The notes beneath the pieces are model-generated. The model did no database searches and was not told the origin of the DNA. It saw only the letters and a program-made list of their open reading frames with translations. Below, in pieces: positions 51,348 to 62,726 of a DNA stretch of 64,000 nt. Positions within the stretch are counted from its first letter, which is position 1. The number at the start of each line of letters is the position of its first letter. The translations under genes and the position numbers were made by a program. Source of the DNA: Himantopus leucocephalus (lineage: Eukaryota; Chordata; Aves; Charadriiformes; Recurvirostridae); assembly GCA_003993805.1 (NCBI GenBank), contig RSEF01000004.1:3019915-3083914 (forward strand), written 5' to 3'.

Positions 51348-52347
51348 NNNNNNNNNNNNNNNNNNNNNNNNNNNNNNNNNNNNNNNNNNNNNNNNNNNNN
51401 NNNNNNNNNNNNNNNNNNNNNNNNNNNNNNNNNNNNNNNNNNNNNNNNNNNNNNNNNNNNNNNNNNNNNNNNNNNNNNNNNNNNNNNNNNNNNNNNNNNN
51501 NNNNNNNNNNNNNNNNNNNNNNNNNNNNNNNNNNNNNNNNNNNNNNNNNNNNNNNNNNNNNNNNNNNNNNNNNNNNNNNNNNNNNNNNNNNNNNNNNNNN
51601 NNNNNNNNNNNNNNNNNNNNNNNNNNNNNNNNNNNNNNNNNNNNNNNNNNNNNNNNNNNNNNNNNNNNNNNNNNNNNNNNNNNNNNNNNNNNNNNNNNNN
51701 NNNNNNNNNNNNNNNNNNNNNNNNNNNNNNNNNNNNNNNNNNNNNNNNNNNNNNNNNNNNNNNNNNNNNNNNNNNNNNNNNNNNNNNNNNNNNNNNNNNN
51801 NNNNNNNNNNNNNNNNNNNNNNNNNNNNNNNNNNNNNNNNNNNNNNNNNNNNNNNNNNNNNNNNNNNNNNNNNNNNNNNNNNNNNNNNNNNNNNNNNNNN
51901 NNNNNNNNNNNNNNNNNNNNNNNNNNNNNNNNNNNNNNNNNNNNNNNNNNNNNNNNNNNNNNNNNNNNNNNNNNNNNNNNNNNNNNNNNNNNNNNNNNNN
52001 NNNNNNNNNNNNNNNNNNNNNNNNNNNNNNNNNNNNNNNNNNNNNNNNNNNNNNNNNNNNNNNNNNNNNNNNNNNNNNNNNNNNNNNNNNNNNNNNNNNN
52101 NNNNNNNNNNNNNNNNNNNNNNNNNNNNNNNNNNNNNNNNNNNNNNNNNNNNNNNNNNNNNNNNNNNNNNNNNNNNNNNNNNNNNNNNNNNNNNNNNNNN
52201 NNNNNNNNNNNNNNNNNNNNNNNNNNNNNNNNNNNNNNNNNNNNNNNNNNNNNNNNNNNNNNNNNNNNNNNNNNNNNNNNNNNNNNNNNNNNNNNNNNNN
52301 NNNNNNNNNNNNNNNNNNNNNNNNNNNNNNNNNNNNNNNNNNNNNNN
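51348..52347. other. assembly gap, exactly 1000 N
   Basis: A run of exactly 1000 N, a placeholder size. It starts in AT-rich unique DNA and ends inside a CR1 3' region, so the missing DNA includes at least part of a CR1. The last ENOX2 exon could also be here. Long open frames crossing it are meaningless. Confidence 0.99.
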
Positions 52348-52432
52348 CTGGTGGGAGGTGTCCCTGCCCAGGGCAGGGGGGTGGACTAGACAATCTTTAA
52401 AGGTCCCTCCCAACCCAAACCATCCCGTGATT
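52348..52432 (+). mobile_element. CR1 LINE 3' end, plus strand, entering the gap
   Basis: Begins CTGGTGGGAGGTGTCCCTGC and ends with CCAACCCAAACCATCCCGTG then ATTCT, the CR1 3' tail. Its 5' part is lost in the adjoining gap. It lies antisense to ENOX2. Confidence 0.93.
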
Positions 52433-52599
52433 CTGAGAAAGTTCACCTCTTCCCTTGTCCTCTTCCAGCAAACGGTTCCAGTTAATACACACCAGTTCTT
52501 ACTGTCCAACCCCCGGCTGTCCACACAGACCGAGCACGCTCGGGGCACAACCACAGCGCCCAGGCTGGCCCGGGGCACTGGAAGTGTTGCTACACTTAC

Positions 52600-52685
52600 T
52601 TTGCTGTCCAGGCGCTGCAGGTAGGAACAGATGTACTCTATGCTCGCTCCAAATGGGTGCACGTGAAGAAACGTTGAAATTATTC
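52600..52685 (-). CDS. ENOX2: ENOX2 exon, FLHVHPF region (penultimate in human)
   Basis: An 86-nt exon between an acceptor (CCCCCAG at 52687-52686) and a strong donor (AAA then GTAAGT at 52599-52598). With the split Gly codon from the previous exon it encodes GIISTFLHVHPFGASIEYIC followed by SYLQRLDSK. Human ENOX2 is nearly identical here, with HRLDNK at the end. ENOX1 differs at GANIEYLWSYM, so this is ENOX2. The HVH within it has been proposed as part of a copper site in the protein. It ends in phase 0. The next exon, which in human carries the adenine-binding TGVGASL motif and the C-terminus, is not visible; the 1000-N gap begins about 250 bases further on. Confidence 0.95.
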
Positions 52686-53850
52686 CTGGGGGAAGGAACA
52701 CCACGAACGTTATTCTCATGAGACAGGAGCCAGCTGAGAATACCAGCTCGGCAGAGCAGAGAGGGATCTCATGGGGCATTTTTGGTTCTAAGTACAGTGA
52801 GGTTTGGCTCCTAGACCGCAAAGGAAACAACAGCCAAGCGATGCAGCGGGTCAGCACTTACAGCAGAGCTCACCACTCTCACTCCTTGCCAAGTACTGGC
52901 CACATGTCCAATGATGAACCACACTGAGATTATCATACACGCGGGGATGCAAGGCCCAAGGAGAGGGGAAGCAGAGCTCTCCTCCCGCTGTACCACCAAA
53001 GGTCACAGAGCAGGAAAACACAGAAGGCAAATGGGGAGAGCAGCAGCGGCATGTGTGTCCCATCCCAACAGCTTTGCAGCACTTGGTTAAACAGAGCAAC
53101 CCGAGTTTGTACCCTGTCACGAAGAGACTCCGTTCCAGCTCAAGGCCAGGACTGTATATCAAAAAGACTGACTCGCATTTCTGACCATTTGCAGAAAAAG
53201 GCCGTGCCTTTGGTTTTCCCCAAAGTCCCCTCCCTCTCAATGCAGAAACCAGCCCGCGATCTGGCACAAACAGATGCGTCTGGCTAACAATGAAAAATCT
53301 ATCGTTATTCTCAAATCAGATGTAGAGTGATGGCTAAAGAGAACTTGGCTGAGTGACAATGAACCAAAGAAAATGTCTTGTCCCAGCAAGACAAGGACTT
53401 CTGTTCCTCCTTTCCAATGCTCCAGAAAATCCCCAACTACCCAGTGCTTTGGGCTGAAAAGTCGTAGCGTGCCATGTTAGGATATTTTTCCATATCCCTA
53501 GGAACAGGCAAGGGGAAAGGAAATCAAAAAGGTAGCAGACGCGCCTGCGCTGTAAATCAGAGGTCACCAATCCCTTCGTGAGCATCACGTGAAAATGCTG
53601 GCAATATTTCTCACCCCATTTTCGGTTTTGACCGAAAGGTGCACAGCACAAGGCTTCCACATGCGCAATGCACAAGGTGAAACCCTGACCCCACCAAAGC
53701 TTGAGACTTTCCTTGCTTCCAGGACTCCCACCCCACCAGCACAACCAAAGGAACAAGAGGTGGCCAGTGGGAGCTGCGAGGCCACCTTGAAGTAAGTCCA
53801 GCTCGGTTCAGGTCCCCAGCATCGTCATCAAACCCATCAAAAGAACTTAC
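52686..53850 (-). other. ENOX2: ENOX2 intron
   Basis: Spans the two flanking ENOX2 exons with consensus GTAAGT and CAG ends. No nested gene or repeat was recognised. Confidence 0.85.
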
Positions 53851-53959
53851 CAACTAAGAGAACTTCTCGTTCAGATTTCACAGGACTATTGCTCAACGTC
53901 TTCTCAACCGGACATTCCTTCTCCTGGCTGCATGCACAAACTCTGGATGTACTGCTCTC
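53851..53959 (-). CDS. ENOX2: ENOX2 exon, ESS...VKSEREVLLV segment
   Basis: A 109-nt exon with acceptor TTTGCAG (AG at 53961-53960) and donor GTTG then GTAAGT (53850-53849). It encodes ESSTSRVCACSQEKECPVEK then TLSNSPVKSEREVLLV and the first base of Gly. The human segment is ESCASRLCASNQDSEYPLEK followed by TMNSSPIKSEREALLV, so the match is clear but diverged in its first half. This is a linker between the coiled coil and the C-terminal domain. It extra-encodes a Cys (ECPVEK) where human has Tyr. It enters in phase 0 and leaves in phase 1, consistent with both neighbours. Confidence 0.94.
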
Positions 53960-55151
53960 CTGCAAACAAACCACAGGGTCCGTTCCACACACCAGCAGCG
54001 CAGCAGGCACTCTTACGCATCAAGCAGCAGCTCGGTCAGACTCCACAGAGTCTGTATTTTTGTCTTCCCGTTTCTGTAAGTCACTGCATTCATGGCATTG
54101 CTGTATCTGCTGTTTATTTTGCAACAAGGCACAGCTACGTTCATGCTGCCGTGTCCGAATTCTCACCTTAGATTAAAAGCCCACGAAGTTAAGCAAGATG
54201 CCACAACACACCCTTTATCAGCCCTGTTCATTGCTATGACTTCTGCTCTAGAAGGGCCTTATTTTGAATAATAAAAGAAAAAAGAGACTAGAAAGCAAGC
54301 CTTGCAGTGACTAATTCAGATGTGGATGTTTATTTTTCAGATGCCTAAACAGAGGCAATATGATTAATCAAGTGCCCGATGGCTGCAGAGGGTTTGGGAT
54401 CAGACTGTCCTTGACTTGAGTTTGTGGTACTGAATTAAAACAGAATTTTGCATAATTTATTATCCCCCAAATAAACACAAGACTGCCAGCGATGCAAAGA
54501 CTTAGTGGGTGCACTAAAAAGCAGGACTTTCTTTTATTCCTAAGTTTTTTGCGGAATTCCAGTGGTCTGAGAGCTACAGACGGCTATAATTGGAAATAGC
54601 CTCCAGCCACTAGTGAAACGGACTGGACTCGGGCCAGTAACAGAGACAGAAATAAATGGTCCCCTGGGTTTGCTTAGCGTCTTACGCCAGTGCAATTCTC
54701 AACTACACAGGCCTGAAAGCGTGCAGTCCCGGCCTAAGCAGGCTGTAATTTGCTTCTACAGGAGAAAGTCAAGGTCTGCAGGGAGCTTCAGGCCAACACA
54801 GGGACTGCGGTTCAGCCAGTACTGTTGTACTGGAAAGGCACGGACTGCTTTCCCTTTTCCCGTTGGACATCCAACGGGTATTTCTGAGGGCTCGCTGGAA
54901 TAACAGTGCAACAAATCACCTTGCACACCAAAACCCATTTCTACACCACAGTGTTGCAAATACCCACTGTTCCGCCAGCCAGAAGCTGCTCGCGATGGAT
55001 AACTTGGTGATTTTTATTTGGCTATAAGACAGCCTGTACGTACCACAACAACCCAAACTTTAAAAAATTGCTCATTTTACAATGAGGTGTCATCGCTTCC
55101 CTCAGTAAGATATTCTGACTGAAGGAGCAGAAAAGAAACTCTTGGACTTAC
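53960..55151 (-). other. ENOX2: ENOX2 intron
   Basis: Intron between the ESS exon and the candidate cassette exon. If the cassette is skipped, the intron would run from 53960 to 56046. No repeat was recognised. Confidence 0.7.
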
Positions 55152-55208
55152 ATTGCCTTGACAATCAATGGCATCTCTCTCCTTGTCCTCTTCATCCGCT
55201 ATGCTTTG
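55152..55208 (-). CDS. ENOX2: candidate ENOX2 cassette exon (19 codons)
   Basis: A 57-nt open segment with a good pyrimidine-tract acceptor (TTCTTTCCCCGTGTATAG, AG at 55210-55209) and a perfect donor core (AAT then GTAAGT at 55151-55150). It encodes QSIADEEDKERDAIDCQGN in phase 0 at both ends, so including or skipping it keeps the ENOX2 frame. The human reference protein I know goes straight from ENLKEK to ESCASR and has no such segment. The acidic, charged composition would fit a coiled-coil-to-linker extension. The splice signals and frame are seen; that it is used is inference. Confidence 0.45.
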
Positions 55209-56046
55209 CTATACACGGGGAAAGAAAAGGAAAGATTACTGATGATAGTCTGTTATTTCTGTTCTTTGATATCAGGCACTGAAGCTCACTGGGATACAAA
55301 GCCATTTTTACTTACTAAACAGAGAAGTATTACCCTCCCTAGCTCACAGCACAAAAAGGTGGGGCTAAAGATTGAAAATGTGGGACAAGACCGAGCATTT
55401 GGCTCTACGGTCCTCAGTGCGAAACACTGCGTAACGTTTCTCCTCTACCCTGTGTGATTGTGTCTGTGCTATAGAGGAGAGGACTGAGCAAGCTGAGATT
55501 TGTGCATGGGTCCACAATCAAAAGACAAAGTGGATCACACCTGAGAAGAAAACAGTATCTATTTCCGTTTAGAATAAATCCAGCAAGAATAAAAATATGA
55601 TAACACCAACAGAAACTTTCGATTCAATAGCATTTTACGGAGGTCAGATCAAAACACGTCCCTAAAATACAAATCTAAAAATCATTGTTTGATAATTGAG
55701 ACCCTTTTTTCTTATCATTTAAAGCCCAGGTTGCAGAAAACCATATTTCAGCTGAAATACCACTGTATACTATACAATGAAAGTTAATCTTTTATTTATA
55801 CGGTTGCTTACGTAGATTGTCTCACTGGTACAGGAAGCAATCAGCAAGTTCATTACTGATATACATCCTCCAATTTGGCAGGTAATTTTTTCTAGCTTTC
55901 CAGAGACAGCTGCTCCTAAGCCAGGGCTAGGCATCTTCTACAAGAGTGCAGAAGGCCAGAGGTCCTTCACCATGCCCATCACAGACCATGAAATGCAGGG
56001 ACTGCATTTACTACTGGGAACAAGGAAGCACTGGGATGGCACGTAC
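55209..56046 (-). other. ENOX2: ENOX2 intron
   Basis: Intron between the HLLKVQ exon and the candidate cassette exon, with a GTACGT donor. No repeat or nested gene was recognised. Confidence 0.7.
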
Positions 56047-56154
56047 CTGCTCCTTCAGGTTTTCTAATAATGTCTCTATTTTCAGTTTGTCTTCTCTCAC
56101 TTTTTCTAACTCAGCTTCTCTCTTTTTGTATTCATCTTGTACTTTCAAAAGATG
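56047..56154 (-). CDS. ENOX2: ENOX2 exon, coiled-coil HLLKVQDEYKK segment
   Basis: A 108-nt exon, phase 0 at both ends, with acceptor CTCTTCCAG (AG at 56156-56155) and donor GCAG then GTACGT (56046-56045). It encodes 36 residues beginning HLLKVQDEYKKREAELEKVR and ending LLENLKEQ. Human ENOX2 reads HLLKVQEEYKKKEAELEKLK to LENLKEK, so the match is close and ungapped. The heptad pattern and charge indicate a coiled coil, as in the family. Confidence 0.95.
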
Positions 56155-58147
56155 CTGGAAGAGGAAAGATAAAACTCAGTTCTTAACCTGCCTTTCGCCC
56201 CCTACTATTCAAAGACTATAAAGTGAACAAGGGCTTTTCGGTGAAGGCCAGGCAGGTCACACTCAGAACAACTGCAAGGTTAAGTATACAAGAAGAAGAA
56301 ATCCTTTCTACAAGGTACCTTAGAAATATCTTTTCCTATTAGCATATAAAACCAGCATGACTCCGTAAATACGGAGCAGTAACTCCATCATCCCCAAACG
56401 TTCACTGTCCCTGAAATAAAGCACGCGTTGTGCAGCAGACCGCGGGCCTGACCCACCTCACAGCTGACTCCTCCTCTGCCCCAGTCCGGCTCACGCCGGG
56501 GCGGCGCAAACAGTCAGCACGTGGGAAAGGGCAGCACAGAAACAAGCGGCCTGGGGAAGCCACCTTAAAGGCTTCCTGGACCTCTAGCCCCACGTTAATA
56601 CAGAGGTGTCTTGCAATTTAAGAAAATCCTCTGAAACAGCTGCTAGATAAGGAGATTTGCACTGCTGTTGGCACAATTCCACACTGCAGGAAGATGCGCT
56701 GACTGCTCCCCACCCTGGGCTTCAGCCCGGCGGCGCAGGGCGCTCGCGAACCCCGCGGCACGCTGTGCGCTCCCTTGACTAGCCGAGCTCGGGAGAAAGG
56801 TCGGGTAGCGAATCACAACCCGCACCTCGGGGCCGAGCAGAATGAAATTCTCAAGGCCAACCTCGTGTCTGCCAAGGAGAGCCGAGCCGCGATTGTGGAT
56901 ACAATATTCCGCTTTCAGAGCAAATTTGCACTCCTGAGTGCGTTCATAGGGAAAGCAGATGAGTACAAAAACCTGACTGAACAAACCAACACAGGCGACA
57001 GAGAAAGAGTATGATTGCTCATCCCATTAGAGCCAGAAGAAAACAGCGCTCAGCAAACTGCTTACGGCAGAAATAGGCAAGATCAAGTCACCAGGAGGAG
57101 AAAAGTTTAAACGCTAATATGGGAAAACATGGCCTAGCAGCTTTCCCAGGTCAAACCAGGATACATAAATATATATATTTTTCAGTGAATGTTTTCTTCT
57201 ATTCTTAAAAAGCCCCTAATCAGTTGTTTACTTTAACATTTTTCTCCCTCAACTAGATGGAAAAAAAAAGATTCATAATCCTATTCATTAATAGCTACAA
57301 ACAGCATCTTTCTCCATCAAGGCAGTTCCTCCAGAGTATTCTCCCACCGCCATTCATCCTGGTGGCGGTGTAAAGAGAAGCTTGACCTGCCTGACACCTG
57401 CGAAAAGGGAAATCTGTTAGTTAAGTCCTGCCATTCCTGCCACTTCCACAGGCACTGAAGGCTGACGGTGACTACACAAGGCTGCTCCTGCCAGCTCCAA
57501 CGTCACAAACACCAGTGCTGTCAGTCCATATCTCAGGTTCATCCAGAAAATGGCCACAGCCTTCACAGCGTTGCTGCAGGCTCTTATTTTAACAAAGTGC
57601 TTACCTGAACTATTATTATCTCTATATTTTTGGTTATCAGTCTGGCTTAGTACCCCAAGGGCTACTCTCAAGGTTTATGAGGACCTGAACCGCTCAAGAT
57701 TCAGCCCAGGGAAATCCCAAAGAACAAGCCATGGCCTACACACGTCCATGAGAACAAAAGCCCAGCGAAGTGCAGAAAAGCTGTCAAAGCAAGTTTGGCA
57801 TTTCCCACTTTCTTGCTTACGCTGGTAACCAGGACCTCACATGGTCACGGAGTGGGTAAGCACAGACTCAGCTCCTCAGAAGTCACAGTGTGGTCAAGCA
57901 AAGAGCACACTAGGAACCCACAGACTACGGATTGTTCCCATGTGACTTAGTTCATACACAGTCACTGCTTTGAATGTTTGGTTGTTTGGGGGTTTTTTTG
58001 GCAACACTGGAAATGACGGAAAGTTGCTCCCATTTGCCAGTTTTGATGCCACTGAAAAACAAAACGCCTTTGCTTGTGTTCCAGCTCCACACCACAGCCC
58101 CTTTGCCTTTGTAGCAAGGCCACAGCTATAGAAAAGTCCGAGCCCAC
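56155..58147 (-). other. ENOX2: ENOX2 intron
   Basis: Intron between the ALVSQVEAL and HLLKVQ exons, with a GTGGGC donor. A short ATATA run lies near 57170-57180. Open frames inside it are on both strands and look like chance. Confidence 0.85.
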
Positions 58148-58329
58148 CTTCTGCATCCCCTGCAGGGCCTGCTGGAGGAGCTTCATCTGCTGCTCCTTGG
58201 TTGTGTCTTCATCCCTGCTCGCTTTGCCTTGCTCCTGCTTCAGCAGTTCCACCTCGTTGCGGTAGGCGTCCAGCTGCCAGCGCAGACTGTCGTTTTCTTC
58301 TTTCAGGGCTTCCACCTGTGATACCAGCG
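58148..58329 (-). CDS. ENOX2: ENOX2 exon, coiled-coil ALVSQVEALKEEN segment
   Basis: A 182-nt exon with acceptor CGTTCTCCAG (AG at 58331-58330) and donor AAG then GTGGGC (58147-58146). Completing the Ala codon begun in the previous exon, it encodes ALVSQVEALKEENDSLRWQL then DAYRNEVELLKQEQGK and ends LLQQALQGMQK. Human ENOX2 differs only slightly (SQAEAL; KVHREDDPNKEQQLK against KASRDEDTTKEQQMK here). This is the strongest ENOX signature in the window and lies in the protein's central coiled coil, thought to mediate self-association. It enters in phase 1 and leaves in phase 0. Confidence 0.97.
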
Positions 58330-61300
58330 CTGGAGAACGAGGCAGGCAGGGATCAAAAGTCAAAGAACTGGGAGCAGCAAGTCGCCGGGTGCTCTCCCCC
58401 AGCAACCAGTTACAAATCAAGAGTACCAAAACGAATTTCTCCCAACCACTGTTTGCGATGTCTCTTTAGAAAACAAGCTCCTCTGGACAAAGAGCACCTC
58501 TCAGTAGTGAATGCAGTATTTACGTTGGAAGAAAATAAAAAAAAAAGAAGCAAAAGAACATATTGGGGTGACCACATTGACCACGCTGGCAAGGAAGCAG
58601 GTTTCCTAAGCAGCAAAGCTGAAAGACTCTGGGACAGGCTCCACTGGCACCTTCAGCCAGAAGAACGTCTCCATCGAGTCACAGGATGAATCACCTGCAC
58701 CAGTCTGGTGTCCACACAGGGCTTGATAAACTCAGGAATGGGATTATATGACATTATGGCTGCAAAGACAGCTTCGGCAGGTTTCAAAACAGACCCGTGA
58801 CGTGGAGGGCACAGCCTGACACCCCATAGCCCTGCTATGAACCTCTGCTACTCGGGCCACGGCCAGAGCAAGTGGAGGTGCGTTTGCCCGGGACTCGCAC
58901 GCTGTGCTCGGAAGACTGGGAAGACAGACAAGATGTGCTGCATGGGAAAAGGGTGGGTTTGGGTGGGTTTTACCTAACGGACACAGCCAGTAGGTAATTC
59001 CCAGCCAGTGAATATATGTTGGACCCCACTCTGCGCAGCTACACATTTCGAAAGGAAGGGCAGCAGGCAACATTCGGTACATCCAAACCGGCTTTCCTCG
59101 TTTCAGAAAACCCAGAATTAACTCCCTAAAATGGATCTGGACAAAAAAAAAATGCAGTTTCCAGGGTGAGCCCCCCTGCTCTTTATGAGTGCAAAGAACC
59201 GACAGATTTTGCCCGGTCATTGGCCGTCAGGTCTGCTCTTTGCTGCCACTCTTTGCTGGCCACACAGAGCGGGGCCAGGCAAGGAGACTCTCTAAGCTGC
59301 GACTTCAGCTGAAAGAGATTCACACACAACCATGCCTGTCCCCCGCACTGGCAAGTTTAGGAACAGTGAGGGGGAGGCGGGACCACCATTGGGCAAGAAA
59401 AGCCTTCCAATGACAGCCTACAGTCTCCCTAGCACAGCCCACGGCAGTGGGAAACGGACCTGAACAGCACCGAAACACTGCTGTAGTCAACGAGATTTGT
59501 GCCTTTTCGCCAGCGAAACTCTCAGCAAGAGCAGGAAGAAGTCGCGGTTTCTGAGACAGTGTGAGTGTCTCTGCAAGGCACCTCGTGAGACAGTGGAGCT
59601 GTCTGAATAAGCAGGTGTCCTCCTGCTTATTTCAGGAAAGGAAATTCAGAAGGAAGAAAAGACTAGATGTTTTTAGCAGAAATGTTTGGAGAGATGGGCC
59701 TTTCATAGCTTTCAGAGGCAGAAGACAGCTTAGGGACAAACTCCATTGCTGAGGACAAACGCAAGGACCTGGCTACTTCTCTTCAGATGATTTAAGCAAA
59801 GCGTGATGAGCAAGTCAGAACGTTTAGAGTCCAGTAAAACAGACCACAGAAAAATTTTGCTTAGATAGGGTCAGGGGTTGGTGGCAAGAGGGCACCTGGA
59901 AAATGCTTTGGAGGCATTAAAATGTTAGTTCAGCTTGAAGAGAAAGGCTGCTATGGCAGGCTCATCCTCAGTTATCATCCAAAGAGAATAAACTGGAAGC
60001 AACCTTGGATAAAGGCTTTTCAACTCCACTGGCGGCATGGGAGAAACAACAGTTGGAAGCAGCCCCGGAACAGTTCACCAACTGCAGCACACAGCTTTGC
60101 CAGCCTGTCACCCCAGAGAGACGGGCCGGTCCTCAGCCGTGCAGTACCAGAGTCACAGCTAGGGCTGTCCACTGATGCCCTACAGACCAACTTGAGCCTT
60201 TTAAGAAATGACAGCAGGAAGAGAGAGAGAATGGGACAGCGAATAAATCTAAATAATTCACAGAGGGGGACGGAATGGAGAGGCAAAAGACCCTAACGGG
60301 ACCCCAAACCAGTAGAGACTCACCGATCTAGAAATGACCCAGAGGGCATTAGGAGGACTCAATAGCTGGTGTCCCTTGTCCTCCCTGACACCCGAATGAA
60401 TCCCAGACAGACCGACAGGCTAGAAGCATCTTGGTGCCTGCATGCTGGACACACCATCTGGGGACACATCCTGGCGCCTGGCCACTGGACGGGCTACTGG
60501 GGATCTGTTTTAATGCTTGTGAGTATATGGCTACACGAGTATTCGTGTGAACCAGTAAAATCAGCGTGACTCCACTTTCCTTCCTCCCCTTGGATAACGA
60601 GTTGGCATTGAGATTTGCTATGTTGCTGTTACAGCACCGGAATGTAAGATTTCCCACACAACCTTCCCGATGGCATTTCCTAACCTGAACATTTGACTTT
60701 GTGCCCTCAGGACCCAGGAAAGTCCTTCAGCGCATTTCTGGACCATCCATCTTGTATTTTCTGCGGACAAAGGGAGAAGGGGTATTTGGACAGTGCAGTT
60801 CTCATGTTAGTCGCAGCCAAGGGCACGTCAGTGTGCAACACAAGAGCACCCGGCTGACCACACAGCCCTGCACGAAGACTACGGCCACGTCTACCACCGC
60901 ACACCCTTGCTGCTCCCTCTCCAAGCGCTGCCGTTGGCCCAGCTGCTGCTCAGAGCACCACTGGAACCCAGCACCTTGGGACGGGGATCCGCTGCTGTGT
61001 AAATGCGTCCCCGGTGCTGGGCAGACAGCAGCGGTGCACTGGAACAGGACAGCGCAAGTCCACAGCGGTGTAGCTGCAAAAGCAGGGTGCTCTTGCCCAA
61101 GTGGCTGGGTGGAGGACGGATGGAGAGCCGCCCTCAGGAGAAGGACTTCAGGGGGCTGGTGGGTGAAAAGCTGGGGAGGGACACTTGATCAGGGAGGAGA
61201 GCCATGGCATGAGGGGGAACGGCTTTACACTGAAAGAGGGGAGATTGAGATGAGATATGAGGAAGAAATTCTTGGCTGTGCGGGTGGTGAGCCCCTGGCG

Positions 61301-61799
61301 CAGGTTGCCCCGAGAAGCTGTGGCTGCCCCATCCCTGGAGGTGTTCAAGGCCAGGTTGGACGGGGCTTGGAGCAACCTGGGCTGGGGGGAGGTGTCCCGG
61401 CCCATGGCAGGGGGGTGGAACGAGATGATCTTCAAGGTCCCTTCCAACCCAAACCATTCTATGATTCTCTCCACAGCCCTGCACCGCTGCGCCTGTGCCA
61501 TGACCTGCACGCGTAGCAGGGAGCTTACAGCTCCTCCACGTACAGCTCCATGGACCCCACAGCTCTCGCTAGGGACTGTGGTTCAGACACAGCTTTCGGT
61601 TACCCTGACCATCGCAGGGAGGAGTGACAAACACTGGCTACAGAACCAGGCACTAAGAGGAAAACAACTCCAGATACCTGCAGTTGATTTTGCTCTGCCT
61701 GTGGCAATTTTGAGGTACAGAACAGTCAGAATGGGGCTCCTGACAGAAACCACTAAAGAGATAAGTATTTTGTTTATGAGCTGTAAAAAGTGATTTTAC
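58330..61799 (-). other. ENOX2: ENOX2 intron with an antisense CR1
   Basis: A 3.5-kb intron between the ALVSQVEAL and EIRNIHN exons. It contains the CR1 element at about 61150-61475. The rest is unique sequence with no further exon recognised. Confidence 0.85.
61150..61475 (+). mobile_element. CR1 LINE 3' region, plus strand
   Basis: A fairly well-preserved CR1 3' segment. Landmarks are CTTGATCAGGGAGG, GAGGAAGAAATTCTTGGCTG, GAAGCTGTGGCTGCCCCATC and CCTGGAGGTGTTCAAGGCC, and it ends CCAACCCAAACCATTCTATG then ATTCT, the typical CR1 tail. It is 5'-truncated and holds no reverse-transcriptase coding. It sits in an ENOX2 intron in antisense orientation. Confidence 0.95.
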
Positions 61800-61914
61800 C
61801 TGATTCTTCTGTTTCTTTCATCTCTGGTGGATCTTCTATTTCTTCATCAGACATTTCCATTTCCTCCTCTCTTCGAATACCCATTAGTTCATCGTTATGA
61901 ATGTTACGAATTTC
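61800..61914 (-). CDS. ENOX2: ENOX2 exon, EIRNIHNDELMG segment
   Basis: A 115-nt exon with acceptor CTGAACCTTAG (AG at 61916-61915) and donor TCAG then GTAAAA (61799-61798). It encodes EIRNIHNDELMGIRREEEME, then MSDEEIEDPPEMKETEES and one base of Ala. Human ENOX2 is identical through MSD and then reads DEIEEMTETKETEES. The human EEMTE, reported as the quinone/inhibitor-binding motif of tNOX, is EDPPE here. The preceding exon (human HFTKAQRKNISVWCKQ region) was not found up to the window edge. The ENOX family acts at the cell surface as a hydroquinone/NADH oxidase and protein disulfide-thiol exchanger. Confidence 0.96.
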
Positions 61915-62726
61915 CTAAGGTTCAGAAAGTAGAGGGGTTTTTTAAATACAGATTACAAGGAACAGACTGGTTGGATAAAAAGATGCTGAGATCTAAGCCT
62001 GCAAAACCCAACTCTACGATACAAGAAAGGGGAAATGATAAAAAAGATTGGCACAGACTATTAGATCAAGGACAATATCTCGCATGAGCCGGTCTGTCAA
62101 CGCTTCTGGTATTACTGACTGGTCCATCTGCCTTCTCCTCTTTGCCCCAGGGCAGGCACCTCCCCTTTCCCGCAGCGTAGTTTCTTGGTGAACCCTCTCC
62201 CTGCATCTGCCCTGCTCGATGTCCACACGCCTCTCCTACATTCAGCGCCGCTCAACCTCATAACTTCCGCTGAGTCGCTACCTCGTGCTTTCTTGCTCGC
62301 AGCACACATCTAGATCAGCAACGCCCTGCCGCCACGGGCTGCCATCACTGCTTTCCCCTGCCCCGCACACCCAAGGGCTGTGCCGCTCCTACCCTTCCCC
62401 GATGCCGTCCTGCCCTGCCGCTTCCCTGCTGGGCTTTGACTACGAGTCCAACACTTGACACTACAAATCTCTGTAGCCCCCCCCGAACCCACTGGGCTCC
62501 CCGGCGCGGCAGCAGGCTGCACGGCGGTGGTCTCCCGTGAGCAGGGACGCCTCTCAAGGATACCCCTCAAGGCTGAGAGGCCCCTTACCCGTCATCTGAT
62601 ATCTACAACGAGGTAAGTGACATTTTACGTTAGGCCTAAAAGTATATTTTATTCTAGCAACATGTATATATATATCTCTCTCTCCAGCTATAGCTTAATT
62701 ATTAGAGGTAGTACAGTGTTTGAATG

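Noticed and set aside
51224..52857. Frames of 364-515 residues crossing the large gap
   Set aside because: About 330 of the residues are N placeholder; only the short ENOX2 exon inside one of them is real.
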